Below, piece after piece: positions 37,686-49,763 of a DNA stretch of 64,000 nt; positions within the stretch are counted from its first letter, which is position 1, and every line of letters starts with the position of its first letter. Made by a program: the position numbers and the translations under genes. Below the pieces are notes generated by a model. The model did not search any database. It was not told the DNA's origin and worked only from the letters and a program-made list of their open reading frames with translations. The DNA comes from Rhizoclosmatium globosum. Its lineage: Eukaryota; Chytridiomycota; Chytridiomycetes; Chytridiales; Chytriomycetaceae. Location of the stretch: NCBI GenBank assembly GCA_002104985.1, contig MCGO01000021.1, positions 62,001-126,000 on the forward strand, read 5' to 3'.

Positions 37686-38197
37686 TGTTCTAATTGGACA
37701 ATTGATTGATTGGAAATTAAAGGATTGTATATATTCACTTTACTCAAATGATTTCAAACGAACTAACGCCACCTCTGGCGGGACCCAACCGCGTCCAATG
37801 AAACGCTTTCCGTCATGAGGCCAGCAGGTGGCTGGTGGTCAGATGATGAAGAAGAAAGCACAATCACCACTCTCAAGCCCGATGAAATCCCTTGAAAATT
37901 TAACGCCACCTCCTGGATCCGTCGTAATATGACGCTTTCTGGATTGATAATGGACAGAACGAGGCTACAAACCTACTTGTGAGCCATATACTTCCCCAGG
38001 TTTGTGTTTGGTGACGAAAAAACCAGAAACTAATTGATTTCACGTGTAAAAACCATGTGACAGAAAAGATGAAGCCTCCCTATTCTTCATCACCATCTTT
38101 GAGTGGCACTGATTTCTATAAGAAGGCCAACGCTTTCCGTCTTCCCTTACCCATCAATTTCCTTGCAAGCTTCTATCCAAAACCCACCTGTACAAAC
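37686..38197 (+). promoter_or_regulatory. Intergenic region with a duplicated GCCACCT/ACGCTTTC module
   Basis: Between dUTPase and fungalysin, two imperfect copies of a 42-47 nt module occur at 37764-37810 and 37901-37942. Each starts TAACGCCACCTC and ends with ACGCTTTC. They sit 260-430 nt before the fungalysin ATG and are candidates for regulatory sites. A purine-rich stretch lies between them. No gene was found. Confidence 0.4.
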
Positions 38198-40642
38198 ATG
38201 CACTCTCCAAAGTACTTCCTCGGTCTCCTGGCCATTGCTTCTTCTATGACACTCTCCGTCAACGCCGGACCAATTCATCAGCGCGAAGCTTCCTTGCCAG
38301 AGTTTTACCAGCCAATTGCCGAACCTGTTCCTCTTGTTCAATCCAGAATCGCTTCTTTTGGAGCGAGCACTGTTGATCATGCTGGAGCCAAGACTGTTGC
38401 CACCAAGCTTATCTCTACCGGAGTTGGCATTGACAGCAAGGATATCCAGATTTCTCACTCGTGAGTCCCTCTTTCCATTTTCTATTCCTTCCGTTTGTGT
38501 TAAATTATTCTCGTTCAGTCACTACTCTGTCGCTACAGGTCTCCACCACGTTTACTTGACTCAAACCCACAACGGCCTTCCAATCGTGAATGCAGTCTCC
38601 AACGTACATGTTGAAGCGTCAGGAGATGTGTTGTCTGCCCACCACAGTTTCGCCCCCGCCTCCATTGTCAAGTCCGCACCTGTTAGACGTGGTGCTCCAC
38701 CAGTTTCTTTGGAGCAAGCTGTTCTCAAGTACGCTGCTGCCAAGGGACTCAAGACCACTGATAAGCTCCAGGTTGCTGAGAAGGGAAAGAATGATTACGC
38801 TGTCATGGGCGCTTCGTTTGCCGTTGCTCCCATTCGTGGTTCTCAAAAGTACTACCAGACTGGCAGCAAGCTTATTCCAGTGTGGGATGTGAATGTTCAA
38901 TTGAGCAATGTCTGGTATGTCTCTTTTGTCTTGGTGGTTTCTGAATACTAATGCTTTTCGTGCAGGCAAAACTTCTTTGTCAACTCGGAAAGTGGAGAAA
39001 TCGTAGCAGTCGCCAACTGGACCATTGACTACATTCCAGATTCGGACTCCGCCGTTCCCGCCCAGGTCCCAGTTGCCCGCAGAGACGCCCCATCCCTCAT
39101 CGCGCGTGCCGGTCAAATCCTGGATGCACTCTACAATGTGATTCCAATTGGCCGCAACAACCCACAATCAAACAACGGCCTGACCAAAGTCCGCTCCCCC
39201 TGGAACACAAATGCATCCCCAAATGGCTGGCACTTCACCCAGAATCAGCAGACATTCGATTTGACTGGAAACAACGTCTTTGCCCAATCAAACCCAAACA
39301 ACATTCAAGACATAAACCAACTTGTCGCCCTCCCTCGGCCATCCAGCAACTCCCTCACCTTCGACTACCCCTTCGACCCAACAAAGGACGAAAAGAACGC
39401 AAACAACCGCGACGCAGCTACAACAAACATGTTCTACGTCGCCAACGCGTGCCACGACATTTTCTACCAGTACGGGTTCACGGAAGCTGCCGGAAACTTC
39501 CAGAACGAGAACTTTGGAAAGGGTGGGTCCGAGAACGATCCAGTGATTGCAAACTCGCAGGACGGGTCAGGAACCAACAATGCAAACTTTGCTACCGGGC
39601 CAGATGGGTATGCTGGATTGATGCGTATGTACGTGTTCACTCCAAGTGGTGTTCCAGCGCGTGATGGTGCTTTGGAGAACGATATTATTGTATGTATTCC
39701 CAAACTTCTGCTGTGTAATTAGTTTGTGTACTGACTTGGTCGTGTTTGTAGATTCACGAGATGGGACATGGTTTGTCTACTAGACTTACTGGAGGTGCTG
39801 CGACTGCCAACTGTTTGAACAGTTTGATTTCAGGTGGTATGGGAGAAGGATGGTCCGACTTTGTTGGATACACACTCTCCCTCCCAACTGCTTTCACTCG
39901 TAACAGTGACTACGCTTTCGGAGACTGGGCCGCACATGGATACAGAAAGCCATACTCTACAAGCTTGACTCGTAACACCATGGCATACTCCAACTTGGCC
40001 AGTTTGAACGAGGTGCACGCGATTGGACAAGTCTGGGCCGAGTTCCTCTGGGAAGCCTTGTGGAACCTTATTGACCAGGCTGGTATGACCCCTGCCGCTG
40101 ACCTCGCCATCAGCCAAGACGCTGGAACCGGTAACACTGCTCTCCTCAAGATTGTCATTGAAGGAATGAAGATCCAGCCATGTAACCCAACATTCGTCAG
40201 TGCTCGTGACGCGATTTTGACTGCTGAGAGCAAGTTGTACGGCGGGAAGTTCAAGTGTGGACTTTGGACTGCTTTTGCCAAGAGAGGTCTTGGAACTAAG
40301 GCTGTTGCTGGAACTTACAGGGACAGCTTTGACTTGCCTGCTGAATGCTCTAACCAGCCACCAAAGACTACTACTACCACTGTTGCTGTGGTCAAAACCA
40401 CAACTGCTCCAGTTGTCGTCAAGACCACCACTACTGCTGCTCCAGTCGTCACTACCACTGCCGTTCCAGTTATTACCACTAAGAAAGTTGTTACTACCAC
40501 CAAGGCTGGCACCACCGTGACTGTCGGACAACCATGTACCAACTTTGGCCAATGGGCTTGTAACAACAGTGTCCAATGTTCTTACGGCGCATCAGGAAGC
40601 TTGGAATGGATTGCCCTTGTTGCTGGAGTTCAAGGATGCTAA
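38198..40642 (+). CDS. Fungalysin (M36) extracellular metalloprotease with C-terminal Cys-rich module
   Basis: Exons 38198-38460, 38519-38914, 38966-39689 and 39752-40642 join in phase. The ATG at 38198 begins a signal peptide (YFLGLLAIASSMTLSVNAG). An FTP-type propeptide follows (HHVYLTQTHNGLPIVNAVSN, VEASGDVLSA). The catalytic domain has FYVANACHDIFYQYGF, the zinc site HEMGHG at 39755 and the third ligand region GEGWSDF near 39848. After the catalytic core comes a Thr/Val-rich linker (40365-40520) and a short Cys-rich end (PCTNFGQWACNN, CSYG, final QGC), which could be a substrate- or wall-binding module. Fungalysins digest proteins outside the cell and are expanded in chytrids. The C-terminal module's role is inferred. 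Confidence 0.95.
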
Positions 40643-40876
40643 ATAGTCCTTTTCCCCTTTATCAATAATTCCCCAACTATATTCATAGATTTACATTAGT
40701 GAATTAAACTTGCTAAATACGCAAATTTTGATTTTTAACTTTATTTGAGAGAAGGGATGCACAGAGAAGACATGCGTGTGAGCACTTTGAAAACGTTCTT
40801 CTCTTTTTTGGAGTTGTATTGGTCTTCATATTCTTCTCTTTCTCCCCTCTGTTAATTTGTTGATAAAAAGCAACAA

Positions 40877-42579
40877 ATGGAGGTAGCACCCACAACACCA
40901 ACACTTGCCTCGTCACCAGTGCCGCCAGCCACCACCACCACTGCCACCAATCCAGCTGAAAGCGGCAGCGCACCGAGCGCCACAGCCGACATCGGAAGCA
41001 CGAGCCAAGGCGGTAACGTGACTCGATTTGTCTGTTGAATTTGACGCCAACGAACGTGTTCCCACCAGCCAAACGGCCTCTTCAGCCATCGCCGTCGTCG
41101 GTGCCCTCCGCGGCAAATCAAAGTGGCGACGCGGACGCCACTGCCCCGGCCCAATCCACCGAATCAACCACAGACGAGTCCGACGCGAAACGGAGAAAGA
41201 CGGACTCGCAGGAGTCAAAGCCGGTCTTTTCAATTGGAAAGAAGGGCGAAGTGACGGTGGTGAACGCGGACGAACTCGTGGCGCCTCATACTCACCTTGC
41301 TTCCTCAAAGTACTTGGGTACAGTGTTGAACGATATCTGAAACTACCTAGTAATATCTACAATATAATAAGGCTCTGTCGTGTATACTCCTCCAACTCCA
41401 AATCCTCTCTCACCCTCCCTCCCAACTCTCTCTCTTCTGCCAAAGTTCAACACGTCCCACCTAAATGGTCTCCTCGACGTCTATGTCCCCGCCCACAACC
41501 TCTCTTTCCTTAACAATCCTGGGGTCCAATCTCGCGCCGTCTGGGGAACGCATATTTACACTGACGATTCTGACATTGTCGCCATCCTCGTCCATTCTGG
41601 CTGGTACCAATGCATAGACGCCCCCAAATTCCGTCACTCTGTCTCAACCACAAAATCAGCCGTAGACAAACACCGTGCCGCCTGGGAATCCGACCCAGAA
41701 AAGAACTCTACACCTATCCCCACCACATCACCCACACCCACCGACCCAATCATCCCAACTCCACACCCAACCCTCAAATCCATCCCCCTCCACGATCTCG
41801 TAGTCACACTCAGAGTCCTTCCCCGTCTCGAAAAGTACACAGGCACCGCATGCGTCGGCCTCACCGACAAGGACGTTGTCTATTCAAGCCGCGGATGGGG
41901 CGGCAGCCACGAAGGCGAATCAATCTGCATAGTCTCCGTCCGCCAAATCCCCACCCGCCACGCACACCCGGGCGTCCTCCGCACAACAACAATCATCCGC
42001 TCCCCAGCAACCACCGCCATAAAACGAAACACGCGTAAATCAGGAGCCATAGAATGGTGCTCAATGCGTAAAACCGAAGGCCTTCTAAAACGCGGGAAAG
42101 TCGTCGTCTCATCTGTCACTGGACAAGTCCTAACACGCCTGAACGGCGCACTGTGCTCCAAATACTCGCCGACAGTGTTGCGTGAGTGGCCGCGGTTCTT
42201 GCAAGACAGTCTCGTGGATTTGACGGGCGCGAAGCCTGTTGATGTTGAGATTCCGGAGAATGTGTCGTATGGGTTGAGTGGAGCTGAGTTGAAGAAGATG
42301 GAGGGGTGGGCGTATTGGCGTGTTCGGTTGAGTGTGCCTGGGACTGTTCTTGTGCTTGAAGGGGAGAGTAGAGCTTTTAAAGTGTTGGAGGTTGAAAGAG
42401 TGGTGAGTGGGGCAGCAACAGTAGAGAGTTATAAAGTGACGGGCGTAAACTCTAGTGCTCCTCTTCTTGTTGGTCTTGGCGAGATTGAATGGAGGTTGGG
42501 CGGTGTCTATGTCAAAGGAGCACACCAAGTGTTTGAGGTGGACCGGTTTTCGTTTGTAAAGAAGGATGACCAGGTTTAA
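40877..42579 (+). CDS. RXT3: Rxt3-domain protein, histone deacetylase (Rpd3L) complex subunit
   Basis: The Rxt3 domain is recognised by AVWGTHIYTDDSDIVAILVH near 41535-41595 and the following IPLHDLVVTLRVLPRLEKY. It is preceded by a Thr/Pro/Ala-rich N terminus from ATG 40877 with a basic KRRKTD segment (likely nuclear). An intron near 41314-41374 joins SSKYLG to the VVYTPPTP exon. A frame break at about 41020-41035 links the first segment to the rest. The C-terminal half (EIEWRLGGVYVKGAHQVFEVDRFSF) is intact to the stop at 42579. In yeast, Rxt3 is a subunit of the large Rpd3 deacetylase complex at promoters. Confidence 0.8.
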
Positions 42580-42718
42580 TTTTTCGTTGTTTTCAGTATT
42601 GTATACCTTTTGAGAATGAATTGAACTGGAAATAAAAGAATTGATTTCTGTTTTTGATTCCATCATCTGAATTTTTAGTGAATTACTTTTTCTATTAAAC
42701 TTGGGCTTGTGAAATGTG

Positions 42719-42748
42719 TAACGGTTAAACTTGCCCATAACGGTTAAT
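42719..42748. promoter_or_regulatory. Paired TAACGGTTAA elements before P-loop gene copy 1
   Basis: TAACGGTTAA occurs twice, at 42719-42728 and 42738-42747, about 80-105 nt upstream of the copy 1 ATG. The same sequence recurs, partly in inverted form, before the other three copies. The core matches the general YAACGG type of site bound by Myb factors, but the regulator is unknown. Confidence 0.5.
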
Positions 42749-42823
42749 AGTTAATTCTTATAGGACAGCCAGGAAGTTTTATCTGACGGTCTCCTCAAAG
42801 CATACCGTCTTGTAAACGTTTGC

Positions 42824-44879
42824 ATGGTTTTGTCAATGTCCCGTAATGCAGACATCACCCTGACTAGAACCAACGGTCGGATGTACGTCAGTGACGAAGG
42901 GAATACAGTTCTGACGTTAGAACTGTCTGGAAAAAACCTGAACTACATCAAGCAGAAACAAGAGTGGAATACGACCTACCAAGAGAAAACCTTTCAATTC
43001 GAAACAACTTTCTCAAGCCAGAATATGGCACACGCTCAATGTAAGCATGCAATACTATTCGATAAACCTCACATTAATTATCAGGTATTTTCAATCAACA
43101 TTTTCACCCCAATTCAACCGCGATGGTGCTGACTATTCAAACAGAGAAAGGTTCCACTACTATTCGTATAGAACAGCCCTATATTTTCTTTAAGGCTTCG
43201 TCAACTCCCTACAAAGACCTATCAAAAGGGTACATGATTCTGAAACTCCAACAGTTTCTCAGAGGACAAGGTACAACCGACCCGTCCATTAAAACCCTTG
43301 ATTTCTCATTTGAATTGGGGTACGAAAAGGCCATGATGGCATTCGACAAGATTGCAGAGATAATTCCCGGAATTGACCTAACCATGGAGGCAAATGAATT
43401 TGCCAAGTTAGTTCAAGCTGAACTCATCAAGCCAATTGCCATCGAGATCAAAGACAAACACCACGCCCAGGAACTAGTCTGGCTTGGTGTGTGTAGCACA
43501 GTGATGGATGCAGCGAAATATGTTATGCAAAAAGCATGGGATTACCAAGAAATGAGGCTGGCTGTTGTTGCAGCAGGGGTCTGGACCGTGGCGTTGATTG
43601 TCACAACCGTGATAACTATAAATGCCATCCGTGACTTTGACAATCTTACCGAAGCCGTGGCATATGACTTGATTCTTGCAAAGCTTTATAACGTCATCAA
43701 AACATCAGCAAACCAAAAGTTTAGCAGAACTGAAGCAAACGAAAGCGTATCCAACTACGAAGATGAGTTTGCAAAGATGACCAAGACCGCTGGATCAATT
43801 GAAGACGTGATGGATGCGAATCTGTACTCTACAAAGACAATCAAGGAGGTGGCAAACCGAATCAGACTTGTCCTTCTGTTTCGCGATATTCGCTTGTTTA
43901 TTTCGAATTGCGTGATAATTGGTGTTATGGGAATTCAACAAGCTGGTAAGACAACGACAGTCAGACGCCTGTTCAAACATGCATCCGAGAGTATTACCTC
44001 CCGAGAACTGACAAAAAATACAACAATTCCCGTTCCATATCGAGATGGAAACACATATGTGATTGACTTCCCAGGTACGGGAGGGCATGGACACCATTAT
44101 GCCGAGTTCACGAAACTGTATGGCAAAATCTGCCAAGCCATCTTGGTGGTTCTTCCTGCAGAATTTGCGTGCACGGATGAAGAAGTGAAAACGCTCCAGT
44201 TGGTGAAGGTAAATATCTTGTTCCAAATAAGGTATTTTAATTATCAATCCAGACATTTGAGGCTCGTGTACTAGTCATGCGCCACAGGTGGGGAGAGAAG
44301 GCTGGCCTGTGCGAGAAAAACTACAGCGACGTCAAAGCTATCCTGAAAAGCCATCAAGACCACGAAGTTACAACTGATTCAGGAGTCGCCATAAAACCGT
44401 TTCAAGAATTGGAATTCTGCATCACTGAGTTCAATGGCGAGCTATGGGAACGTGCGGGACAGTGGCTAAAAGATTGCAATGTTTGGGATATCAAACGGGT
44501 CAGAGACTGGATCCGATACAATACCGTCATCAGAAACCGATTAGATCATGTCATGCCTCAATCCAATGCTGTATGGAGCACAGACAAGAATCAGTGGATC
44601 GACGAAATCTCTCCGTTCCAGCTTTTTTGGAATAGCCCACAATCACGAAGAGATAATGCAGCTCAGGAAAATAATAGGTTAATGCTGGCGTTCAAGAGTT
44701 TGAGAGGTCATGGAATAGCAGACGAGGATCTTGTCAACTTCAGATATTTGATTGGTCTTGACCAGATGAGGGAATTTTGCAGAGAGGACAACAGAAGCTT
44801 CAAAATTCTGGAGTGTCAGATTGCCCTTGAAAGCCACAATGGTCATGCAAGGAACGCTTATCGAGAATTAACTAAATAG
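42824..44879 (+). CDS. P-loop NTPase (probable GTPase), array copy 1
   Basis: Three exons, 42824-43040, 43085-44208 and 44253-44879, give an intact 655-residue protein. Exon A has a beta-rich start; exon B carries a helical region, a hydrophobic segment (LAVVAAGVWTVALIVTTVIT), then the nucleotide site: Walker A GIQQAGKTTT near 43930 and a G3-like DFPGTGG near 44068. No canonical NKxD is visible. Exon C is helical and Trp/Arg-rich. The DxPG motif and fold order suggest a TRAFAC GTPase related to dynamin/IRG or AIG1-type proteins; this is inference. Exons A and B are strongly diverged from copies 2-4 (roughly half of residues shared), yet exon C is almost identical to theirs. Function is unknown. 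Confidence 0.8.
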
Positions 44880-45028
44880 AAATGCCTTTTTTATTTACAA
44901 ATTGAAATAATGGAGAATCCATCTTTATCTCATGCTTTGTACTTTCTTTCTTGCGTATGTATCTGTCTCTATGAAGTCCTTCCCTTTGAACAAAAACTTA
45001 CCAACGGCATTAAGGAAAGAAGACTTCA

Positions 45029-45099
45029 TTAACCGTTAGTGGTTTACGGTTGTTTGTCTGTAAAAATTGTCATTAACAGTTATTTTTGTGAACGGTTAA
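45029..45099. promoter_or_regulatory. Inverted TTAACCGTTA / AACGGTTAA pair before copy 2
   Basis: TTAACCGTTA at 45029-45038 and AACGGTTAA at 45091-45099 are inverted copies of one element, with a TTTACGGTTG relative at 45043-45052 between them. The block ends 72 nt before the copy 2 ATG. Confidence 0.5.
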
Positions 45100-45171
45100 T
45101 GGCTCACTTATAAGTTAAAAAGGAAGGTTTTCGTGAAGCTAGTGAACTAACATTTTGAAACCTTCAGTGTG

Positions 45172-47178
45172 ATGTGGCCATTCACCTCAAACCCAGTGAT
45201 AACTGATAAAAGCGGCTATGCTTACATCAGTGACAATGGCATCTACGTCACATTGACTCTTTGCCTGTCCGGAAAGAATCTTGACAAGCTCAACAAACGA
45301 TGGAAAGCCACGTTTCAAGGACGAACACATTGGTTTGAGACAACTCATGTGTGTTCAACCATAGCCCATGCAAAGTGTAAGAAACATCTCAATATCAACT
45401 TGAATTAATTATCCTTTCTCTCAGGTGACTTTAATCTGCACTTCAAACCTGATACCCCCTCTATGGAATTCAAGTTAAAGACCAAAAACCTCCAACTACG
45501 GTTCATCATTGAGCATCCCAACAAATTCTTCCAAGCATCTTCCACTGTGTACAGTCTTCTAAAACAAGCTTACAAAATCCGGAAGCTCCAAATTCATCTC
45601 GATAATGAAGCCAGAAGCAACAACACATCAGATACAATCAAGACTCTTGACTTCCCACCAGAGTCAGGGTGGGAGAAGGCTATGAGCGCATTGACTCAGT
45701 TTGAAGAAATGCTTCCTGAACTTAGCTCTGAAATGGATGTGGACAAGTGGTGCACGAGAGTTGAATGTGCGTTGACCAAGGATGTTAAAATTGATTTGAG
45801 GGATAAGCTAGAAGTGGCGAGGGATAAGGGAGGAGTGACTGCAATACTCTTCATTGGAGTAGGCTATGCAACTGAAATGGTTGGCCCCACAGCTGCTGCA
45901 ACTGCTGCTCTTGCAGTTGCAGCATTGACATATCTCAAATGTAACACAACCTTCAAAACCGTTCCAGAAACTATAACGTATGACCTGACTCTAATCAAGC
46001 TTTTCAGAGTAGTGAAACCTGGAGATAACTTGAAAGGCAACTATGAAGATGAATTAGCTGCATTCGCCAGCAGATCTCCTGATTCAATTGAATCATTACT
46101 TAACATAAACGTCTTTACAAAAGAAACAATCCAAGAAGTGGCGCGCCGGATCAAACTTGTGTTATTGGTTCGTGATATTCGCATGTTTCTTTCAAACTGC
46201 GCAATTATTGGAGTCTTTGGTATGCAGCAAGCTGGAAAGACTACAACAGTCAGACGTCTGGTCCAACACGCGGCTAGAAGCATAACGGCAAGAGAATTGA
46301 CCAGTAACACGTCATTTCCTGTTCCATATCAAGAGGGAAATGTGCATGTGATAGATTTTCCTGGAATGGGGGGTGCTGGAAACGATTTTGATAAGTATAC
46401 TCACCTGTACGGTGAAATATGCCAGGCAGTTTTAGTTGTCCTGCCTCCAGAGTTTTCGTTAACAGACGCTGAAGTTAAACTTCTCACGTTGGTGAAAGTA
46501 AGAACCTTGTTTCAATAATTTATCATCCTGTCTTACTGTTTTTGATCATAGACTTTCGAACGTCGCACACTTGTCTTGCGTCACAGGTGGGGAGAGAAGA
46601 CTGGCTTATGCGAGAAAAACTACAGTGACGTTAAAGCTATCCTAAAAAACCAACAAGACCACGAAGTTACAACTGATTCAGGAGTCGCCATAAAACCGTT
46701 TCAAGAATTGGAATTCTGCATCACTGAGTTCAATGCCGAGCTATGGGAACGTGCGGGACAGTGGCTAAAAGATTGCAATGTTTGGGATATCAAACGAGTC
46801 AGAGACTGGATCCGATACAATACAGTCATCAGAAACCGATTAGATCATGTCATGCCTCAATCCAATGCTGTATGGAGCACAGACAAGAATCAGTGGATCG
46901 ACGAAATCTCTCCGTTCCAGCTTTTTTGGAATAGCCCACAATCACGAAGAGATAATGCAGCTCAGGAAAATAATAGGTTAATGCTGGCGTTCAAGAGTTT
47001 GAGAGGTCATGGAATAGCAGACGAGGATCTTGTCAACTTCAGATATTTGATTGGTCTTGACCAGATGAGGGAATTTTGCAGAGAGGACAACAGTAGCTTC
47101 AAAATTCTGGAGTGTCAGATTGCCCTTGAAAGCCACAATGGTCATGCAAGGAACGCTTATCGAGAATTAACTAAATAG
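45172..47178 (+). CDS. P-loop NTPase (probable GTPase), array copy 2
   Basis: Exons 45172-45376, 45425-46497 and 46552-47178 join in phase and encode 634 residues. The ATG at 45172 is used because the preceding codon is GTG here, whereas copies 3 and 4 have ATG-ATG. A hydrophobic Ala/Gly/Thr segment lies at about residues 208-240. Walker A (GMQQAGKTT) begins near residue 334 and the G3-like motif DFPGMGG near residue 379. The usual G4 motif NKxD is not visible; LVLRHRWGEK occupies the expected place. Exon C is rich in Trp, Arg and Asn with no known domain. The frame is complete, so this is the best reference copy of the array. Membrane association and GTPase activity are inferred. Confidence 0.82.
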
Positions 47179-47329
47179 AAATGCTTTTTTTATTTACAAA
47201 TTGAAATAAAGGAGAATCCATCTTTATCTCATGCTTTGCACTTTCTTTCTTGCATATGTATCTGTCTGTGTTAAGTTCCTTTCCCTTTGAACAAAAACCT
47301 TACCAACGGCATTAGGAAAGAAGACTTCA

Positions 47330-47396
47330 TTAACCGTTAGTGGTTTACGGTTGTTTGTAAAAATTGTCGTCAACAGTTATTTTTGTGAACGGTTAA
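47330..47396. promoter_or_regulatory. Inverted TTAACCGTTA / AACGGTTAA pair before copy 3
   Basis: The same inverted pair is at 47330-47339 and 47388-47396, 68 nt before the copy 3 ATG. The spacer is 4 nt shorter than before copies 2 and 4, because one TCTG is missing. Confidence 0.5.
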
Positions 47397-47464
47397 TGGC
47401 TCACTTATAAGTTAAAAGGAAGGTTTTCGTGAAGCTAGTGAACTAGCATTTTGAAACCTTCAGT

Positions 47465-49474
47465 ATGATGTGGCCATTCACCTCAAACCCAGTGATAACT
47501 GATAAAAGCGGCTATGCTTACATCAGTGACAATGGCATCTACGTCACATTGACTCTTTGCCTGTCCGGAAAGAATCTTGACAAGCTCAACAAACGATGGA
47601 AAGCCACGTTTCAAGGACGAACACATTGGTTTGAGACAACTCATGTGTGTTCAACCATAGCCCATGCAAAGTGTAAGAAACACCTCAATATCAACTTGAA
47701 TTAAATTATCCTTTCTTTCAGGTGACTTTAATCTACACTTTGAACCTAATACCCCCCTATGGAATTCAAGTTAAAGACCAAAAACCTCCAACTACGGTTC
47801 ATCATTGAGCATCCCAACGAATTCTTCCAAGCATCTTCCACTGTGCACAGTCTTCTAAAACAAGCTTACAAAATCCGCAAGCTCCAAACTCATCTCGACA
47901 ATGAAGCCAGACGCAACAATACATCGGATACAATCAAGACTCTTGACTTCCCACCAGAGTCAGGGTGGGAAAAGGCTATGAGCGCATTGAAAAAATTTGA
48001 AGAAATGCTTCCCAAACTTAGCTCTGAAATGGATGTGGACACGTGGTGCACGAGAGTTCAATGTGCGTTGACCAAGGATGTTAAAATTGAATTGAGGGAT
48101 AAGCTAGAAGTGGCGAGGGATAAGGGAGGAGTGGCTGCAATACTCCTCATTGGAGTAGGCTATGCAACTGAAATGGTTGGCCCCACAGCTGCTGCAACTG
48201 CCACAGCAGCACTTGCAGCATTGACACTTCTCAAATTTAACACAACCTTCAAAACCGTTCCAGAAACTATAACGTATGACCTGACTCTAATCAAGCTTTT
48301 CAGAGTAGTGAAACCTGGAGATAACTTGAAAGGCAACTATGAAGATGAATTAGCTGCATTCGCCAGCAGATCTCCTGATTCAATTGAATCATTACTTAAC
48401 ATAAACGTCTTTACAAAAGAAACAATCCAAGAAGTGGCGCGCCGGATCAAACTTGTGTTATTGGTTCGTGATATTCGCATGTTTCTTTCAAACTGTGCGA
48501 TTATTGGAGTCTTTGGTATGCAGCAAGCTGGAAAGACTACAACAGTCAGACGTCTGGTCCAACACGCGGCTAGAAGCATAACTGCAAGAGAATTGACGAG
48601 TAACACGTCATTTCCTGTTCTGTATCAAGAGGGAAATGTGCATGTGATAGATTTTCCTGGAATGGGAGGTGCTGGAAACGATTTTGATAAGTATACTCAC
48701 CTGTACGGTGAAATATGCCAGGCAGTTTTAGTTGTCCTGCCTCCAGAGTTTTCGTTAACAGACGCTGAAGTTAAACTTCTCACGTTGGTGAAAGTAAGAA
48801 CCTTGTTTCAATAATTTATCATCCTGTCTTACTGTTTTTGATCATAGACTTTCGAACGTCGCACACTTGTCTTGCGTCACAGGTGGGGAGAGAAGACTGG
48901 CTTATGCGAGAAAAACTACAGTGACGTTAAAGCTATCCTAAAAAACCAACAAGACCACGAAGTTACAACTGATTCAGGAGTCGCCATAAAACCGTTTCAA
49001 GAATTGGAATTCTGCATCACTGAGTTCAATGCCGAGCTATGGGAACGTGCGGGACAGTGGCTAAAAGATTGCAATGTTTGGGATATCAAACGAGTCAGAG
49101 ACTGGATCCGATACAATACAGTCATCAGAAACCGATTAGATCATGTCATGCCTCAATCCAATGCTGTATGGAGCACAGACAAGAATCAGTGGATCGACGA
49201 AATCTCTCCGTTCCAGCTTTTTTGGAATAGCCCACAATCACGAAGAGATAATGCAGCTCAGGAAAATAATAGGTTAATGCTGGCGTTCAAGAGTTTGAGA
49301 GGTCATGGAATAGCAGACGAGGATCTTGTCACCTTCAGATATTTGATTGGTCTTGACCAGATGAGGGAATTTTGCAGAGAGGACAACAGTAGCTTCAAAA
49401 TTCTGGAGTGTCAGATTGCCCTTGAAAGCCACAATGGTCATGCAAGGAACGCTTATCGAGAATTAACTAAATAG
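47465..49474 (+). CDS. P-loop NTPase (probable GTPase), array copy 3, with one-base frame break
   Basis: Exons 47465-47672, 47722-48793 and 48848-49474 match copy 2 at nearly every position. At 47752-47757 a run of six C replaces CCCCCTC of copy 2, so the annotated exon B loses one base and exon A no longer reads into it. Translation from the Met just after the run (47759) would give a protein lacking the first 80 or so residues. Walker A and DFPGMGG are intact. The loss may be a real mutation or a homopolymer error (C7 read as C6). Exon C is identical to copy 2 apart from one Asn-to-Thr change (VNF to VTF). Confidence 0.75.
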
Positions 49475-49623
49475 AAATGCCTTTTTTATTTACAAATTGA
49501 AATAATGGAGAATCCATCTTTATCTCATGCTTTGTACTTTCTTTCTTGCATATGTATCTGTCTCTATGAAGTCCTTCCCTTTGAACAAAAACTTACCAAC
49601 GGCATTAAGGAAAGAAGACTTCA

Positions 49624-49694
49624 TTAACCGTTAGTGGTTTACGGTTGTTTGTCTGTAAAAATTGTCATTAACAGTTATTTTTGTGAACGGTTAA
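49624..49694. promoter_or_regulatory. Inverted TTAACCGTTA / AACGGTTAA pair before copy 4
   Basis: TTAACCGTTA at 49624-49633 and AACGGTTAA at 49686-49694, 69 nt before the copy 4 ATG. This intergenic stretch is closer to the one before copy 2 than to the one before copy 3. Confidence 0.5.
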
Positions 49695-49763
49695 TGGCTC
49701 ACTTATAAGTTAAAAAGGAAGGTTTTCGTGAAGCTAGTGAACTAACATTTTGAAACCTTCAGT

